A stretch of DNA of 64,000 bases from Halichondria panicea (GCF_963675165.1 NC_087382.1:1426001-1490000), one strand, 5' to 3'; counted from the stretch's first letter, positions 1 to 11,391 are shown. Numbers and translations are program-made. Notes: generated by a model not told the origin, from the letters alone.

Positions 1-3000
1 TCACTTGAATTGTTGGGAAATTCCAACACCTCGGTTGCACCATCAGGATAATCCAAGACCCTGTATTGCAATGCAGCAATGATAAACTGCAAGAGTTTGG
101 AATAAGAGAGTAGGACGAGTGTGCCTAGGGCAGCAACTGGGTTCCTGTTGGAGAGGAGCTTTGCAAATGAGTCAAAGTACTTGCTCAAAATGATTATTAA
201 GAACATCAAAAGAAACATGTAAGCAGGAAAGACAATCTGAAGGAGCACTTTTGCATGAGAGTTCATTCCATCATAAAAGCATGTCTCAATACCCAAGTCA
301 AGATTCACCCACGATATGAAAACTGTCAAAGGGTTATGAAAAGGTATGAAAATAGACTGATTTGCAGCTAATATATTAGTGTAGAAGATCAGCCCATGGA
401 TAGTGCCTGTTGCTATGGTAATGTTGAAAAGGAGAATGAATACAACTAGTACTATGCCTGCCAGGGCAAACGGGAGTAGCAGGAGAAGGTAAGAGTTTGA
501 ACAGAGTTCACATCTTGAAGTACCTAACACAAGACTGAGCCCTGGTTCACATTCTCCACACAAGACACCACTTCGATTGTAGGCACATTGTTCGTCAGGG
601 TTGCTTAGACTGATGTTGACTGGCTTTAGTACACAATAGTCAAATGTACAGTTACTAACAATATACCCACTTCCGTTAGTGGTATTAGTCACTCCTATCC
701 ATATGTTGTTATTGCTTTCCAGCTTTATGGTCCCATTTTCTTCAGAACAGTTTGTTATCTGCTGCAACAAGACTGGATCACAGTCACACTTGCACTCAAT
801 TGAGGACATAATTGGTTGGAGTCCAATAGGGCAATCACACTTTTGAAAAGATATGTTTAGAATTTGTTTTGAAATTCCCAAATTGTTGCATGGACCCTCA
901 GCATAGAGTTCCACTTGAGCAGAGCTGTCTTGTGAGAATACATTGTACTCTAATTCTGTGCACTGATTGCCAACTTCCTGTTGTGCTTGTCCTTCTTTGA
1001 GACGATCAACTCTACGGCTCTCAGTGATAACAGAACTGTGAATTATGGCATTATTCATTGGATTTCCAGCTTGGTCTACAGCCATAACACTGATTGTGAA
1101 TGTTGTCCTTTTCTAACAGAAATGGTCTGTTTGGTGGTGTTACACAACTTCACTCTGACAGCCTTCGAAGCTATCGATGAATAATGCACAGTATTGTTCA
1201 AGTACTCAAATCCGTTGTCTGATGAAGAGAGTTCGGCTGATACATCCACCGTACACCTGTCAAACAGACCTCCGTAAATATCTGCTCCTGACTTGAAAGC
1301 TGTGTTGTTAGTCAAAAAAGTGTTGCGATGATTAATTGATGTATTGTTCAAACACTTAAGTACTTCTTCATATGAAGACTGGGAAGTTTGCACTAAAGGT
1401 ATCAAAGTCTTAACAAAATTGATATCAAAACCATAGAGATCTTGAGTTTGAATGAAGCATTCTGTTTGTGTCAGATCTCCTGCAGTAGTTACATCCTCTC
1501 CTCTACACACACCACTCTCAGTACTGTCTGCCACAAATATCCCCCCTCCATACTGAGCCGTGTTATTGTGGATTTCCAGTATGACCAGCGTTTTACCAAG
1601 CTCTAGCTCCGAGTCCTGTTTCAAAATATATATCTTGGAACTTTGTTGTAGATACACTCCACTCCGCTATTGTTTGCCGAGTTTATTTTGATTTGGACGT
1701 AAGCGTGAGAAAAAGCCTTAATGTTTAAAGCGACTGCATAAATACCTCCTCCATTTTGAGCATCATTTCGATCTATAATACTCACAAACAGTACAGTCTC
1801 CATGTCACTACATGTACACGGGACAAAGTTATCATTAAATAAACAACCAGTAGTGACCTTCGAATCAAATTCAATTTCGCTTGAGTATGCATAAATCCCA
1901 CCACCATTGTGTGCTGTGTTGTGAGAAATCTCTATTGGATAGTGAACAAAGAGTGTACCCTCTCTCAGAAACACACCTCCTCCAACAGTAGCAGTATTGT
2001 TAGAAATGACCACTCCTTCTGCATTGATATAGATTTGACTCTGGACTGCTCTGATGGCTCCACCCTGCACACCACGATTGTTACTGAGAGTTGTGGGTCC
2101 ATTGAACTCCACTCGACTGCTTAGAGCATACACAGGGTTTACATTATTGCTAACATTGTTAACTCCCGTAAATGACAAGTTAGAATGCACTACGTAAAGG
2201 ATATTTTCACCATCTAAATTGTCAAATATGCTTGTATTAGTAATTATCAAAGTTGAGATAACAACCGTAATCACTCCATTATGCTGAGTAGCTCTGTTGT
2301 TTGTGACCACAGAGTCGGAAATGATCACAGTGCCATCAGCAACAAAAAACACTCCACCAAAGTCAGCACTGTTATTTTTAAACATGATTTTGGAGACGGA
2401 TATAGTTCCAGTATATACCAAAATCGCTCCACCAAGACTAGTTTCTCCATTATCAACTACAGCTTCATTATCTGTTATATTACAGCTCAAGATAGATGCA
2501 TCACCCGCGAAAAGTCCAATCGCTCCACCAGAGGTAGCCTTGTTGTTTGTTAGCTTGCTATCGGATATCAGTAACTCTCCAGTAAAAACCGAAATCGCTC
2601 CATCTGATCTACCAGCACTGTTGTACGCTAGCTCACTGTCGGAGATTGAGACACTCCCTCCCTGGATATTAATTGCTCCACCGTCAAGAATAGCATTATT
2701 GTTTAGTAGGGCACAGTTGGAAATGAACAAACTACTTTCGGAGGTGGAAATTGCTCCAGCACTTTCAGCAATATTATTTGTAAAGTTGCATAAACTGATA
2801 GTCACACTTGCAGAGTCCACTTCCACTGCTCCACCAAATCCAAATATAGCAGTGTTAGAATTAAACCTTGAATTTTTAATAACAGTTTGATTTGATATAA
2901 TATTATGAATTGCTCCACCACCATCATGAATAGCACTATTGCTCAGTAGTGTACAATTGGAAATGAACAAACCACTTCCAAAGGTGAAAATTGCTCCACC

Positions 3001-3867
3001 TGCTTTTTCAGCACTGTTGTACGCTAGCTCACTGTCGGAGATTGAGACACTCCCTCCCCGCCTATAAATTGCTCCACCGTCAAGAATAGCACTATTGTTT
3101 AGTAGCGCACAGTTGGAAATAAACAAACTACTTCCAAAGGTGATAATTGCTCCACCAAAATTTAATTGAGCAATATTATTTGTAAAGTTGCACCAACTGA
3201 TAGTCACACTTACAGAGTCCACTTCCACTGCTCCACCATATGCAGCAGTATTGGAATCGAATCTTGAATCATTAATAACAGTTTGATTTGATTCAATGTT
3301 CACTGCACCACCATCGTTACTGAAGAAGTCGCTCTTTTCAATGTGCACATTATCAGCTTCAACAGTCAATGCTCTGTCAGTGCTAGTGTTGTTCACAAAG
3401 AGAACTCGTTCAATCGTTACAGTTACTGTATGAGCGATCTCGAGTGTGCAAGCTTCCAACTTTAGCAATTTCAAGCCTACCAAATAGCATTGAGAAATGT
3501 ACATATAGCCTGAACTACTTTCATCACCTGCTCCAGTGAAATGCAAACCTTCGATACTCAATGCACTGATATTAGATAACAGCACTCTACCAGTTTTGAT
3601 AGTGGCATTTTGGCCAGCAATAGTCACCTCTCTGAAATTACAAATGTAAAGCATTTCACTTAATAAATGATCTCCAGGTAGAAAGCTCAAGGTGAGATTG
3701 TCTCCACCAGACAACAGGGCTGTTTGAACAAGCTGCTCGAGAGTGAAATAAGTTCCATTTTTGTAGTCATGACAAGAGTCAGCTGAATCCACTGGCACAA
3801 TGTGATAGTGCTCACTCCTGGTAACAGTAGCTAGGGTCAGTAGCAGCACCAACCAGCTGGTGTGCAT
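1..3867 (-). pseudogene. Receptor A: Pmp-like beta-helix multipass membrane protein, frameshifted, 3' end cut by window
   Basis: Reading leftwards from an ATG at 3865-3867, the protein opens with a signal peptide (MHTSWLVLLLTLATVTRS), then a long array of about 23-residue repeats with GGA[I/V] and F.[N/S]N motifs, as in chlamydial polymorphic membrane proteins and other right-handed beta-helices. Next come a Cys-rich knot (NRSGVLCGECEPGLS, about 520-600) and membrane spans running off the window. Relative to C', single-base deletions near 1658-1664 and near 1100-1110 break the frame into three pieces. Both lie in short runs of C, so true decay and consensus error are both possible. Compared with D it carries one extra 396-bp (132-residue) repeat module (offset between about 2641 and 3037). 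The C-terminal part open to base 1 contains the EVLEFPNNSS segment shared with D and E but absent from C and C'. Cell-surface location is inferred from signal peptide and spans; ligand unknown. Confidence 0.75.
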
Positions 3868-3885
3868 GTTCTCTCCGATACTATA
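3868..3885 (-). promoter_or_regulatory. Conserved leader before the ATG of receptor A
   Basis: The 18 bases directly before the start codon (tatagtatcggagagaac on the minus strand) are identical before A, C (24461-24478), D (28540-28557) and C' (59638-59655). This supports the chosen starts and suggests a shared 5' leader or core-promoter edge. Whether it is transcribed is not visible. Confidence 0.4.
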
Positions 3886-5075
3886 AAATTACAAGTATAT
3901 TTAAATACAATTAATGCAGTATCAGTATACTAGCTGCTATTGCTACTTCTACTTTGTACTTAAAGCGTGTATACTGTAAAGCATCTACAGAGGTAGAACA
4001 TGTGGAATAAGCTAATTAATGGTCACCAGAGCAGGGCCGTAAGAAAAATTTTTAGGTGGGGGGGCAGAAAAAAGAAATGGACCCTCCCGCCAGAGGCGAA
4101 CTTTTTACATGTATATGTTCTCAGAGATAAACAGGAGAAACATATCGAGCTTCGTAAGAAAAAGGTCTTAGTTAGTCCTACCTTCTTCAATTCTGTTCGT
4201 TTATCTATGATTATATCGAGCTGTGTTGCACCATGTAGCACAGCTAGTCTGTCAGCCAGCCTTTGTCACAAACATTACTTTGTTTTTATATCACAATTAC
4301 GTTACAGGCTGTAAAGTCATAATAATAATATAATAATAATAATCACGAAATCGTAGATCTACTGTTACTATTATAAACGGGTACTAATTTTAGCGAATTT
4401 TAGCGAACATGAAGACACCAAGCAAGCTAGCCCTTTTTTTCATCTGTATCTGGCTCCAAACTTTCCATTCAACCTTAAAACTCATACTTGTACTCTTTTG
4501 AATAATTATTGTGGTAATGAATTTGTTACAAATCCGCCAAAATTAGTACGTACCCTAAAAAAAGAAAAAAATCTGAAAACGCTAAAATTCCTACCCGTCT
4601 ATAATAGTAATATTAAGGTAGCATACTTACCTATTACTGTATATACCTTTTAATTCCAGACCAACAGACACAAGGACACAGTGCACAGATTGATACAGCA
4701 GTATAGCCAGAGACTGAGTATATATAGCTATAGATCTATAAGAAAGCTGTATCTAGTGTTATACTGCATGGTCAGATAATTGTGAACAGAGTTGTCCCTG
4801 TACATGTATTATAGAAAATGTTGGATATTACCAAAAATCCCTAACTACTATATATAGGAAAACATCACAATGTCGTAATAATGTTTCTTATACTGAAACA
4901 CTTGTATATAGTACACATGCACCAGCAAATCAAACAGAAGAGCTATGAATACAGTATCTATTAGCCCATAACCATGACATTGTATATACACCTTCAAAGG
5001 AGGGGCAGACCAGATGGTGGGATTCTATTATAAGTGTGAAACCATACCCGTGTGCACGAGGGTAGCTATATAGGA
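3886..5075. repeat. 5' flank of A, duplicated at the 5' flank of D
   Basis: This non-coding flank matches 28558-29050 and then 29855-30350 almost base for base (for example the gatggtcaccag-like, poly-G and 'acccgtctataatag' stretches). The D copy is interrupted by an ~0.8 kb insertion. The match ends just before 5150/30360, so the A/D duplicated block is about 5.1 kb. No coding potential is evident; short ORFs here are not conserved as proteins. Confidence 0.7.
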
Positions 5076-5215
5076 GTATGGCATGGAATAAAACTCTGCA
5101 ATATTGCATGAAAATGGGAGAGATGGATATCCTAATTATATATACTCTGCATGGTCAGCAAGACAGTTCTCACAATTTTCATTATTTTGTTTTAACCCCG
5201 GCCTCCCCCCTCCAT

Positions 5216-5425
5216 GCATGCACCCACACCTCACTCACACTCACACCGACACACACTCACACCCATGCACACTCACACGCACACACACACACACACACCA
5301 CACACACCTCACTCACACTCACACCGACACCGACACACACACATGCACACTCACTCACCTCACACCTCCCACCCACACTCACACTCGCACACACACACAC
5401 ACACCACACACACACACCACAGAAC
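5216..5425. repeat. CA-rich microsatellite
   Basis: Imperfect (CA)n/(CACACT)n/(CACC) low-complexity tract. The four overlapping ORFs across it consist only of His/Thr/Ser/Pro or Cys/Val repeats and are artefacts. Confidence 0.9.
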
Positions 5426-6291
5426 ACACGACTGGTCCTGGTCACCATTGACTAGTACTAGAGCTCCTCTCCCTCACAAAGACTAACTACACAACAACTC
5501 AAGGAGACACTGCAAACATCGCAGCCATTTATAGCTATAAAATGTAAGCTAATACTAATCTGAGACCTGAAACTATAATAGTTTATACAGACATAGAACA
5601 ATACACGAAAGAGTACGTTACTTATTCTTCATGCAAGTTTATTTCTCGCCCTAAAATGCGGCCACTTGCTATCCCGTGTACTGGCAACTTTTTTCTACTA
5701 TAGTCCATTCCACCAATTCAAAACACCTGCCAAATTGTTGTATTTGTTAATTGTCTCCACAAGCTTAAAAACACTGGTAAATATTCTTGTCAATGATTGC
5801 AGCAAAGGTAGAACATGCAGTACAGAACCTTATTAATAATTGCTAAATAAAGCAGACACGCAGTTGCATTTTATTATAGTATAAATAGTCAAACGCTTTC
5901 TGTACTTGAGTCCAGAAGGAGTTGTTGTGGTACCTTCATTCCTGTTAGGCTGTGCACCCATGCAGTTCTTTTGCTGTAATGACTAGCATAGATACACGTG
6001 CAGATATACACATTTCGCGCACACTTGCAGACAATTATATAATTATATAGAGCTATAATTAATATGATTGAAGCAGACATGTTCATGCCAATGTTTTAAC
6101 GTAATCTTTCAAACACTTTTCACTTGAACGATACGAACTCGTACCATTGTTTGCATAATTTAATAACTACACAATCCCAACAAACTGTTGTAACATAATT
6201 ACATAAAAGCCTTTGTCGCGACAAGAAAAAGAATAATTGATCCTGATCCTAACGCATGACAAAGTGAAACAATAATTATTATATCTAAGCA
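5426..6291. other. Intergenic stretch, nothing recognised
   Basis: AT-rich sequence between the microsatellite and the stop codon of the kinase-kelch gene. It presumably includes the 3' UTR of that gene at its right end. No supported gene or RNA was seen. Confidence 0.6.
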
Positions 6292-7203
6292 CTAGCTTAT
6301 TGACAAGAAGTCCACAGTTTGAATGTAACCACCAGTGTTTGTGTATCCTCCGGCTACAATGACCTCTCCACTAGGAAGTACTGAGCATGTGCAACTGTCT
6401 CGTGCAGTAGGCAGGTATCCCACTTTCACCCACCTACTGGTTTCAGGCTGGTAGAGGTGGATTGATGAACTTGGGTTGTCTCTGTCTTCCCATCCACCAA
6501 CGGCTAATAGTGACCTCTCAATACTGAGAGGAGCTGACAACACGAGTGGTACTTCTTGTAAGGTTTGCCAGAGAGTGGGTGTGTCCAGGTTGGAAAGGGC
6601 CTTTGCAATGAGTTTATTGAGGTTGACGTGGTGCACTGTCTTGGTTGCCCTCCCAGTGTAATCGATCCCTCCCATGAGGTAGAGGTTGTTTCCTATGAGA
6701 GTCGATTTCATTTCTGTTCGTGGGTTAGGTAGTGACTGAGCAATGTACCATTTTTTTGATGCCACGTCCAACACCTCCACAGAGGAGATACGTACTTCAT
6801 CATCATACCAACCAGCTACAATAATGTGGTTGTTGAAAGAGACAGCTATTGAGGAAGATCGAGAAATGTTCATTGGTGGATACGGATTAGTCCATTCTCC
6901 TGACTCAAAAACAGCAAGTTGGTTGATTCGTTTGTTGTTTCTTGGATCACGTCCTCCCACCAGCACTAGTCGATTAGCGAGTGATGTCATAGCAAAGTAC
7001 TTGGAAGTGTACTCTGGTAGTTTGGTCCATTGATCTTGCTCGAGCTTCATCACTGTACGATCTTTGCCTGCATGCCCTCCACCAACATACACCGTATTAC
7101 CGATAACAACACTCTGTACTGAAGTGCCCATCTTGATTGGCATGTCTTTTCCTCTTCTCCATTTCAGAGTGATTGGAGGTCTCAACTCTCTGGGAGGGGG
7201 ACC
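6292..7203 (-). CDS. Kelch-repeat exon, intact, 303 codons
   Basis: One open exon from the acceptor at 7203/7204 to the stop at 6292. It contains about six kelch blades, each with the double-Gly signature followed by a Tyr/Trp-bearing strand: VYVGGGHAG, LVLVGGRDP, IIVAGWYDD (one Gly replaced), LYLMGGIDY, LLAVGGWED and VIVAGGYTN. It would fold as a beta-propeller protein-interaction module. It is the C-terminal exon of the kinase-kelch gene, unlike whose kinase exon it shows no lesion, so either decay is recent or a kinase-less transcript is still used. Confidence 0.8.
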   Translation of the reverse strand, partial: GPPPRELRPPITLKWRRGKDMPIKMGTSVQSVVIGNTVYVGGGHAGKDRTVMKLEQDQWTKLPEYTSKYFAMTSLANRLVLVGGRDPRNNKRINQLAVFESGEWTNPYPPMNISRSSSIAVSFNNHIIVAGWYDDEVRISSVEVLDVASKKWYIAQSLPNPRTEMKSTLIGNNLYLMGGIDYTGRATKTVHHVNLNKLIAKALSNLDTPTLWQTLQEVPLVLSAPLSIERSLLAVGGWEDRDNPSSSIHLYQPETSRWVKVGYLPTARDSCTCSVLPSGEVIVAGGYTNTGGYIQTVDFLSIS

Positions 7204-7943
7204 CTGAATAATGAATAAGTGTAATTAGGATAGTGTCTACTAACAAGCGAGTGACTTGTAGCAATAATTGTATGCACACTAAATCACTTTCTCTAATTAG
7301 TTTAAGAGGCGACGCCCACCAGTTCACTAGAATGTACTGTACGATTATAACAGACCAAAGCTTCTACTATAGCTCTGTAATATTATAGTGGTGCATTTTG
7401 TCTCACCTGTTTCTGCTGTTGAATGATGGCGGCTCTCCTGACCAGCTCAGCATCTTTGTGCTCAATTTGTTCCCTGTGTGCCTGTACAGGGGAACGTTGG
7501 TGGAAATATTCAAATCTCAGAACAGAGATGTGAATACTATGATCAGTGTAACAGTGGAGAATATAATTGTAACAGTGGACAATTCTACACTCATGACAGT
7601 ACTAGAGTATAAGAGTGTGTGCATACCTGTAAGAGAGCGTCCCTCTCAACTAGAGCAGCCTCTCTCTGGGAAATGAGAACAGTGATCCTTGACTCTTGTT
7701 CACTGAGTGGTCTGTCTTTGTCAGCAATCATACCATCTTTAGTGGCAGCATTAGCACGGACACTATTCAATATCTGTACCAAAATGTGGTACAGATATTG
7801 ACAAGATAGATAAATGACATGGATATAGGTTATCAACTTGATGGTTAGCCTTGACCCCTGGCCAGTCTGGCCAATCCATCTCCAATTGAACACTAGGTCG
7901 CCTCCTCGGTCTGGTATTGATTGTATCTGGGCATGTGCTGTGG

Positions 7944-7984
7944 TTGCTCAGGTATTCGCTCAAAACGAGCGAATACCTGAGCAA
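7944..7984. repeat. Perfect 18-bp hairpin
   Basis: Arms 7944-7961 (ttgctcaggtattcgctc) and 7967-7984 are perfect reverse complements around a five-base AAAAC loop. A partial third copy (ttgagcgaatag) follows. It lies inside the inverted-repeat element; a cruciform or a transcribed hairpin is possible. Confidence 0.8.
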
Positions 7985-8254
7985 GGTTGAGCGAATAGAA
8001 ACACTAATAGTGTATGTAAGCATACTTACTCCGTAAAATCACAAAGAACATAGGTCATATAGGTCTATTCTTTAGCTTTTTTGCAAGTTTAGTTTGTCAG
8101 AGACAGCTATGGAGTGTGAGCTGTTGTGCGAAGGATCTAGGAAGAAGTAGCATCACTCTTGTGAAAACACAGACCTAGGTTCTCCAGTTTCTGCTATCAG
8201 TAAGTTTGCTACCTTTGATTGACTACACAATTTAATACAAGCGCTTGATTGAAA

Positions 8255-8466
8255 ATGAAGGCAATTACCCTGCTGGCTATTCTTTCCATTGTGGGGAGCT
8301 GTTATGCTGCTCTGCCAATTGTTACTTGCAAATCAACAAATGGTATGTGTTAATGGGTTCCTGGTAAAAATAATATACATTAAATCCTCAGACTCCGGCT
8401 ATCGATATCTTGTATACTATGATCAGGGGTATCCACAAGTGGCTGGGCCTGGGATGTATTGTCAAG
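8255..8466 (+). CDS. Two 5' exons of a putative small secreted protein, gene incomplete
   Basis: ATG at 8255 begins a clean signal peptide (MKAITLLAILSIVGSCYA) followed by ALPIVTCKSTN. A donor GTATGT at 8343 and an acceptor cctcag before 8392 join in phase to an exon reading DSGYRYLVYYDQGYPQVAG, then PGMYCQ, ending at a donor GTGAGC after 8466. Downstream exons were not recognised before the element's right end. The family is not identified. The fragment is on the strand opposite to the host kinase-kelch gene, within its intron, and may be gene matter captured by the surrounding element. Confidence 0.4.
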
Positions 8467-10005
8467 GTGAGCGATATATCTCAATAATACCTTTCATCAT
8501 TGGAAATTGTACATTATAGCCTATATAAAACTATAGCCAATCCTTGGTACCTGGATCAAGATATGACATTGCGCCGGTATTGTGTTAGCCTCCTCACCAG
8601 CTTTCAAGGAAGTGCGGCCTGGGATCGAGGCTAGTGCTGTGCGGACCATCACTGTGAGTTACAAAATGCAGTGGAATGATGTTCATACTAATTTGTATAC
8701 AGGAGCAAAATCGAACCTTTCCCCTCCAACCCCCATCGTACCCTCTTAGCTGCATGATGGGTGCGAACTCATTGAAAGGGGATGCCCTAGTGCCACTCAT
8801 GTCTTTCCTAAGGGGCCGATCTTATAGAACTACCTGTACTGACGTGGATCTTATAGAACTACCTGTATGACGTGGAATGGCTGTTTTAACACTTCTGGTT
8901 GCTATCCTGACAGTGACGTCAGGATTCTACTGTCTCTTGATGCACTGTGAACACATAATCTTTGTCATGCCACCTGAAGGCTTAGCAGGCATATAATTAT
9001 ATGCAGTATTTGGAAGCTCTTGTTTGAGATCTTTGATTCTATGGACGCAGTGCTCTATTGCCCACATGGACTAACAGTCTAGTGTCATTATATCACTGTA
9101 TTTTTAGCCAACTGATAAACTGAAGATTTTACAGCATGCACAAAATAATTATAACTATGTACCAGTTTCCGGTCACGCCCAGATACAATCAATACCAGGC
9201 CGAGGAGGCAACCTAGCGTTCAATTGGAGACGGATCGGCCTGGGGTCGAGGCTACTTGCTGACCTGTTGCTGTCTAGCAAGTTGAGTATCTTTATCCGCC
9301 AGAAGTGCAACCTTTTGTTCATTATGGTTGTTTTTTTGCACTATAACTGCATCTTTCTCAGTCAATTGCTCATCTTTCCTCTCCAGTATCCTGTCCTTCT
9401 CGACCACCTCTCTCTGAGAACAGATTACAGCATGCAGTGTCAGACCCTTGCACCCACTAGCTCACTGGACTGGACTCACCTGTAGAGCCTCTATCCTCTT
9501 CTCCTTTGCCCTGAGGGTCGTGGCAGTCTTCACTCGTGCAATGTCCAGCTGGAGCAGTCCTCCGTCCATCTCCCTCCCCACCTCCTCCAGAGACGAGAGG
9601 AGCTCAGCGGTGGTCGGTCTTCTCTCTGGGGTGTTGGCCAGACACTCCCTCACCAGACCAAACAGAGGGTGTTCACGTCCACCCGCCGGACTCCTCTCAA
9701 GGAGAGCCGTGTAGGGACCTCGGCGCTCAAACTCTGAGCGAGCTAGGAGGTGGTATGGGTTGTTAAGGTCACTGTACGTGGGGGCAAGGAGATCTCCTGG
9801 AAACACCTGGAGTGGAAGAGCATGTCAATACTGAGTGTCATGATTGCATGTATGTACGTATGTGTGAAGTGTATATGTGTCACTATCATTCCATTAGTGC
9901 ACAATGCATTGCAATACAGATGAAGTTCAACTATTTACCAACAAATAGAGTACCCCATTACCCAAAGTAAACTGTAATACTGCTATCATTAAACGAAACA
10001 CATAC

Positions 10006-10567
10006 TTGTGTGAGTGCAAACAATTGCAGCACTCCGAAAGAGAAGACTGGGTCCGTACACACTATGGCCTCTGTCAGAGAGGGCCTCGGGCGGCATGTAC
10101 ACCAGTGTCCCAGGAAACCTCGTTAGAGTCCTGGCCAGTCGACCAGGCTCCAGATTCACAATACGAGAGTTACCAAAGTTTGTGATTTTGGCTCTCAGAG
10201 ATGCCGTCAGCAGGACGTTTCTGGCAGTGAGGTCACGATGGACCATGGACTCACAATGCAAGTGGAGCAGCCCTCGAGCCACACAGACCAGAATGTACTA
10301 GGAGACAGAGAGGGGGATGTTGGGGGTGGATTCCAGGAGATCGTCCAGACTTGAGTCCAGCCTCTCTATGACCAGGAGGGGCAGTCGAGAGCCAGTCACG
10401 AAACACAGCCCAATGAACTGGGTGATGCTGGGGTGACGGATGCGAGCCATGAGTCAACATTCTCGGTGGTAGTTCCCAGCTATGTTGGCCACTCCACCAC
10501 GCTCGTCCGTCTCCAGGAGAACCTCGTGGATCTTCTTGGCTGCATACACCTCACCATTGATTATCAC
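10006..10567 (-). pseudogene. Kinase-domain exon with two stops, a frameshift and NFG for DFG
   Basis: Translation follows a kinase closely: the VAIK-equivalent lysine (YAAKKIHEVL), the helix-C region (NYHREC then a TGA stop before LMARIRHPSITQFIGL), a TAG stop after IPLSVS, the catalytic loop MVHRDLTARNVLL, then KITNFGNSR where DFG is expected, and GTLVYMPPEAL at the APE position. After SVYGPS the frame shifts: the family-like continuation VFSFGVLQLFALTQ lies in a different frame and ends exactly at the donor at 10006. Four independent lesions, including loss of the metal-binding Asp, indicate a dead kinase rather than a sequencing slip. Confidence 0.8.
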
Positions 10568-10774
10568 CTATCCATGGAGGCAGTCACACTTGAATAGCTA
10601 GCAGATGCACTAGAGACAGTGCACAGAAACATCATAGTATATAGCATGCAGTGACTGACCTCTTGAACAGAGCCATAGGAGCCAGTTCCTAGAACTCTCT
10701 CCTCTCCAAAGTGCTCCACATTTTCCAGCACAAACTCCCTCAAGTTAGCGTCATCTCGAAGAGAAAACATTGCA

Positions 10775-11150
10775 GCTATTCTTATTAGGACAAAGTCAAT
10801 TTGTAGTTAAGTTTCTCAGGGTGTCCTACATTTAATGATAATGATATTCATCGAATTTTTATTGAAAACACACCCACAACTTCCTCAATAATCGGAAGTG
10901 TGATAATTTAATTTTGGTCATAATTATATTCATGACAAACAGACCACGTTCTAGTGCCGTTAATTTGAGGTCACGTGATATTTGAAAAGCGCAAGGGCCT
11001 GAGAAACTACAAATTGACTTTGTATTGCCTTAACGGTGTAGAAGCGATATGGGGCTCCCCCCTTGGGCCCTAAACCACTAGTGATTTGGCGCCATACCCT
11101 GAGAAACTTAACTACAAATTGACTTTGTGTGTGGCCTATAATAAGAATCT
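10775..11150. repeat. Inverted repeat upstream of the kinase-kelch start
   Basis: The block at about 10775-10825 (gctattcttattagg ... caatttgtagttaagtttctcag) recurs inverted at about 11092-11150 (ctgagaaacttaactacaaattg ... aataagaat). A third, shorter copy of the core (gagaaactacaaattgactttgt) lies at 11000-11025. The block between also has two related GC-rich stretches (gcgatatggggc..cccc) near 11045 and 11190. It probably spans the promoter. Confidence 0.6.
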
Positions 11151-11370
11151 CCCACGGCCCTATTTTACTAGCGCTTTGAGGCCCCTCCAGCGATATGGGG
11201 CCCCCACTTACAACTTTCAGTAGCTTTATGGTATCTATGCTTGTAGCCTCAGCCTCATGCTCTGAGATGTCCCTTGCTGACTAGTGCTTACTCACTCATA
11301 TAACTATAGTCTATGGGTGCAGCTCCTATATCATTCACCAATAATAATAACCAAGTTCTCTTGCTGAGAG

Positions 11371-11391
11371 TTTGTGTGTGTGTGTGTGTGT
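11371..11391. repeat. (TG)n microsatellite
   Basis: About ten TG dinucleotides. The surrounding 11150-11540 stretch is AT-rich with no recognised gene. Confidence 0.85.

Larger units (their letters stand above)
7846..9254. mobile_element. Inverted-repeat element inside the kinase-kelch intron
   Basis: The ends 7846-7934 and 9178-9254 are imperfect inverted repeats of about 80 bp (shared blocks include tccaattgaac, gcctcctcgg and tggtattgattgtatctggg). The right end stops nine bases before the exon at 9264. The outer tip (tagcctcga..ccaggcc) recurs elsewhere in the window. The internal part holds a 36-bp hairpin and plus-strand exons of a small secreted protein. No transposase was seen, so it would be non-autonomous. 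A clear target-site duplication was not found. Confidence 0.5.
6292..10770 (-). pseudogene. Kinase - coiled coil - kelch gene (7 exons), kinase part decayed
   Basis: Exons read from splice sites: 10770-10660 (ATG, Gly-rich loop GTGSYGSV), 10567-10006 (kinase body), 9806-9480 (C-lobe with ERRPTTAELL, then start of a coiled coil), 9413-9264, 7773-7627 and 7481-7407 (charged heptad-like coiled coil rich in E, K, Q) and 7203-6292 (kelch repeats and stop). All introns are phase 0 with GT-AG ends. The order kinase, coiled coil, kelch propeller suits a cytosolic TKL-like Ser/Thr kinase with a protein-binding C terminus; family assignment rests on motifs only. Exon 2 is 562 nt, not a multiple of three, and holds two stops, so a full-length kinase cannot be made. 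The coiled-coil and kelch exons are uninterrupted. The intron between 9263 and 7774 hosts an inverted-repeat element. Confidence 0.75.

Noticed and set aside
2297-2890. Plus-strand ORFs inside A, C, C' and D (for example 2297-2890, 23145-23687, 27363-27839, 58322-58864)
   Set aside because: They are antisense shadows of the beta-helix repeats. Their repeated proline/serine pattern mirrors the GGA codons on the other strand.
5078-5486. Overlapping His/Thr-rich and Cys/Val-rich ORFs
   Set aside because: Translation of a CA microsatellite in several frames; no non-repetitive coding sequence.
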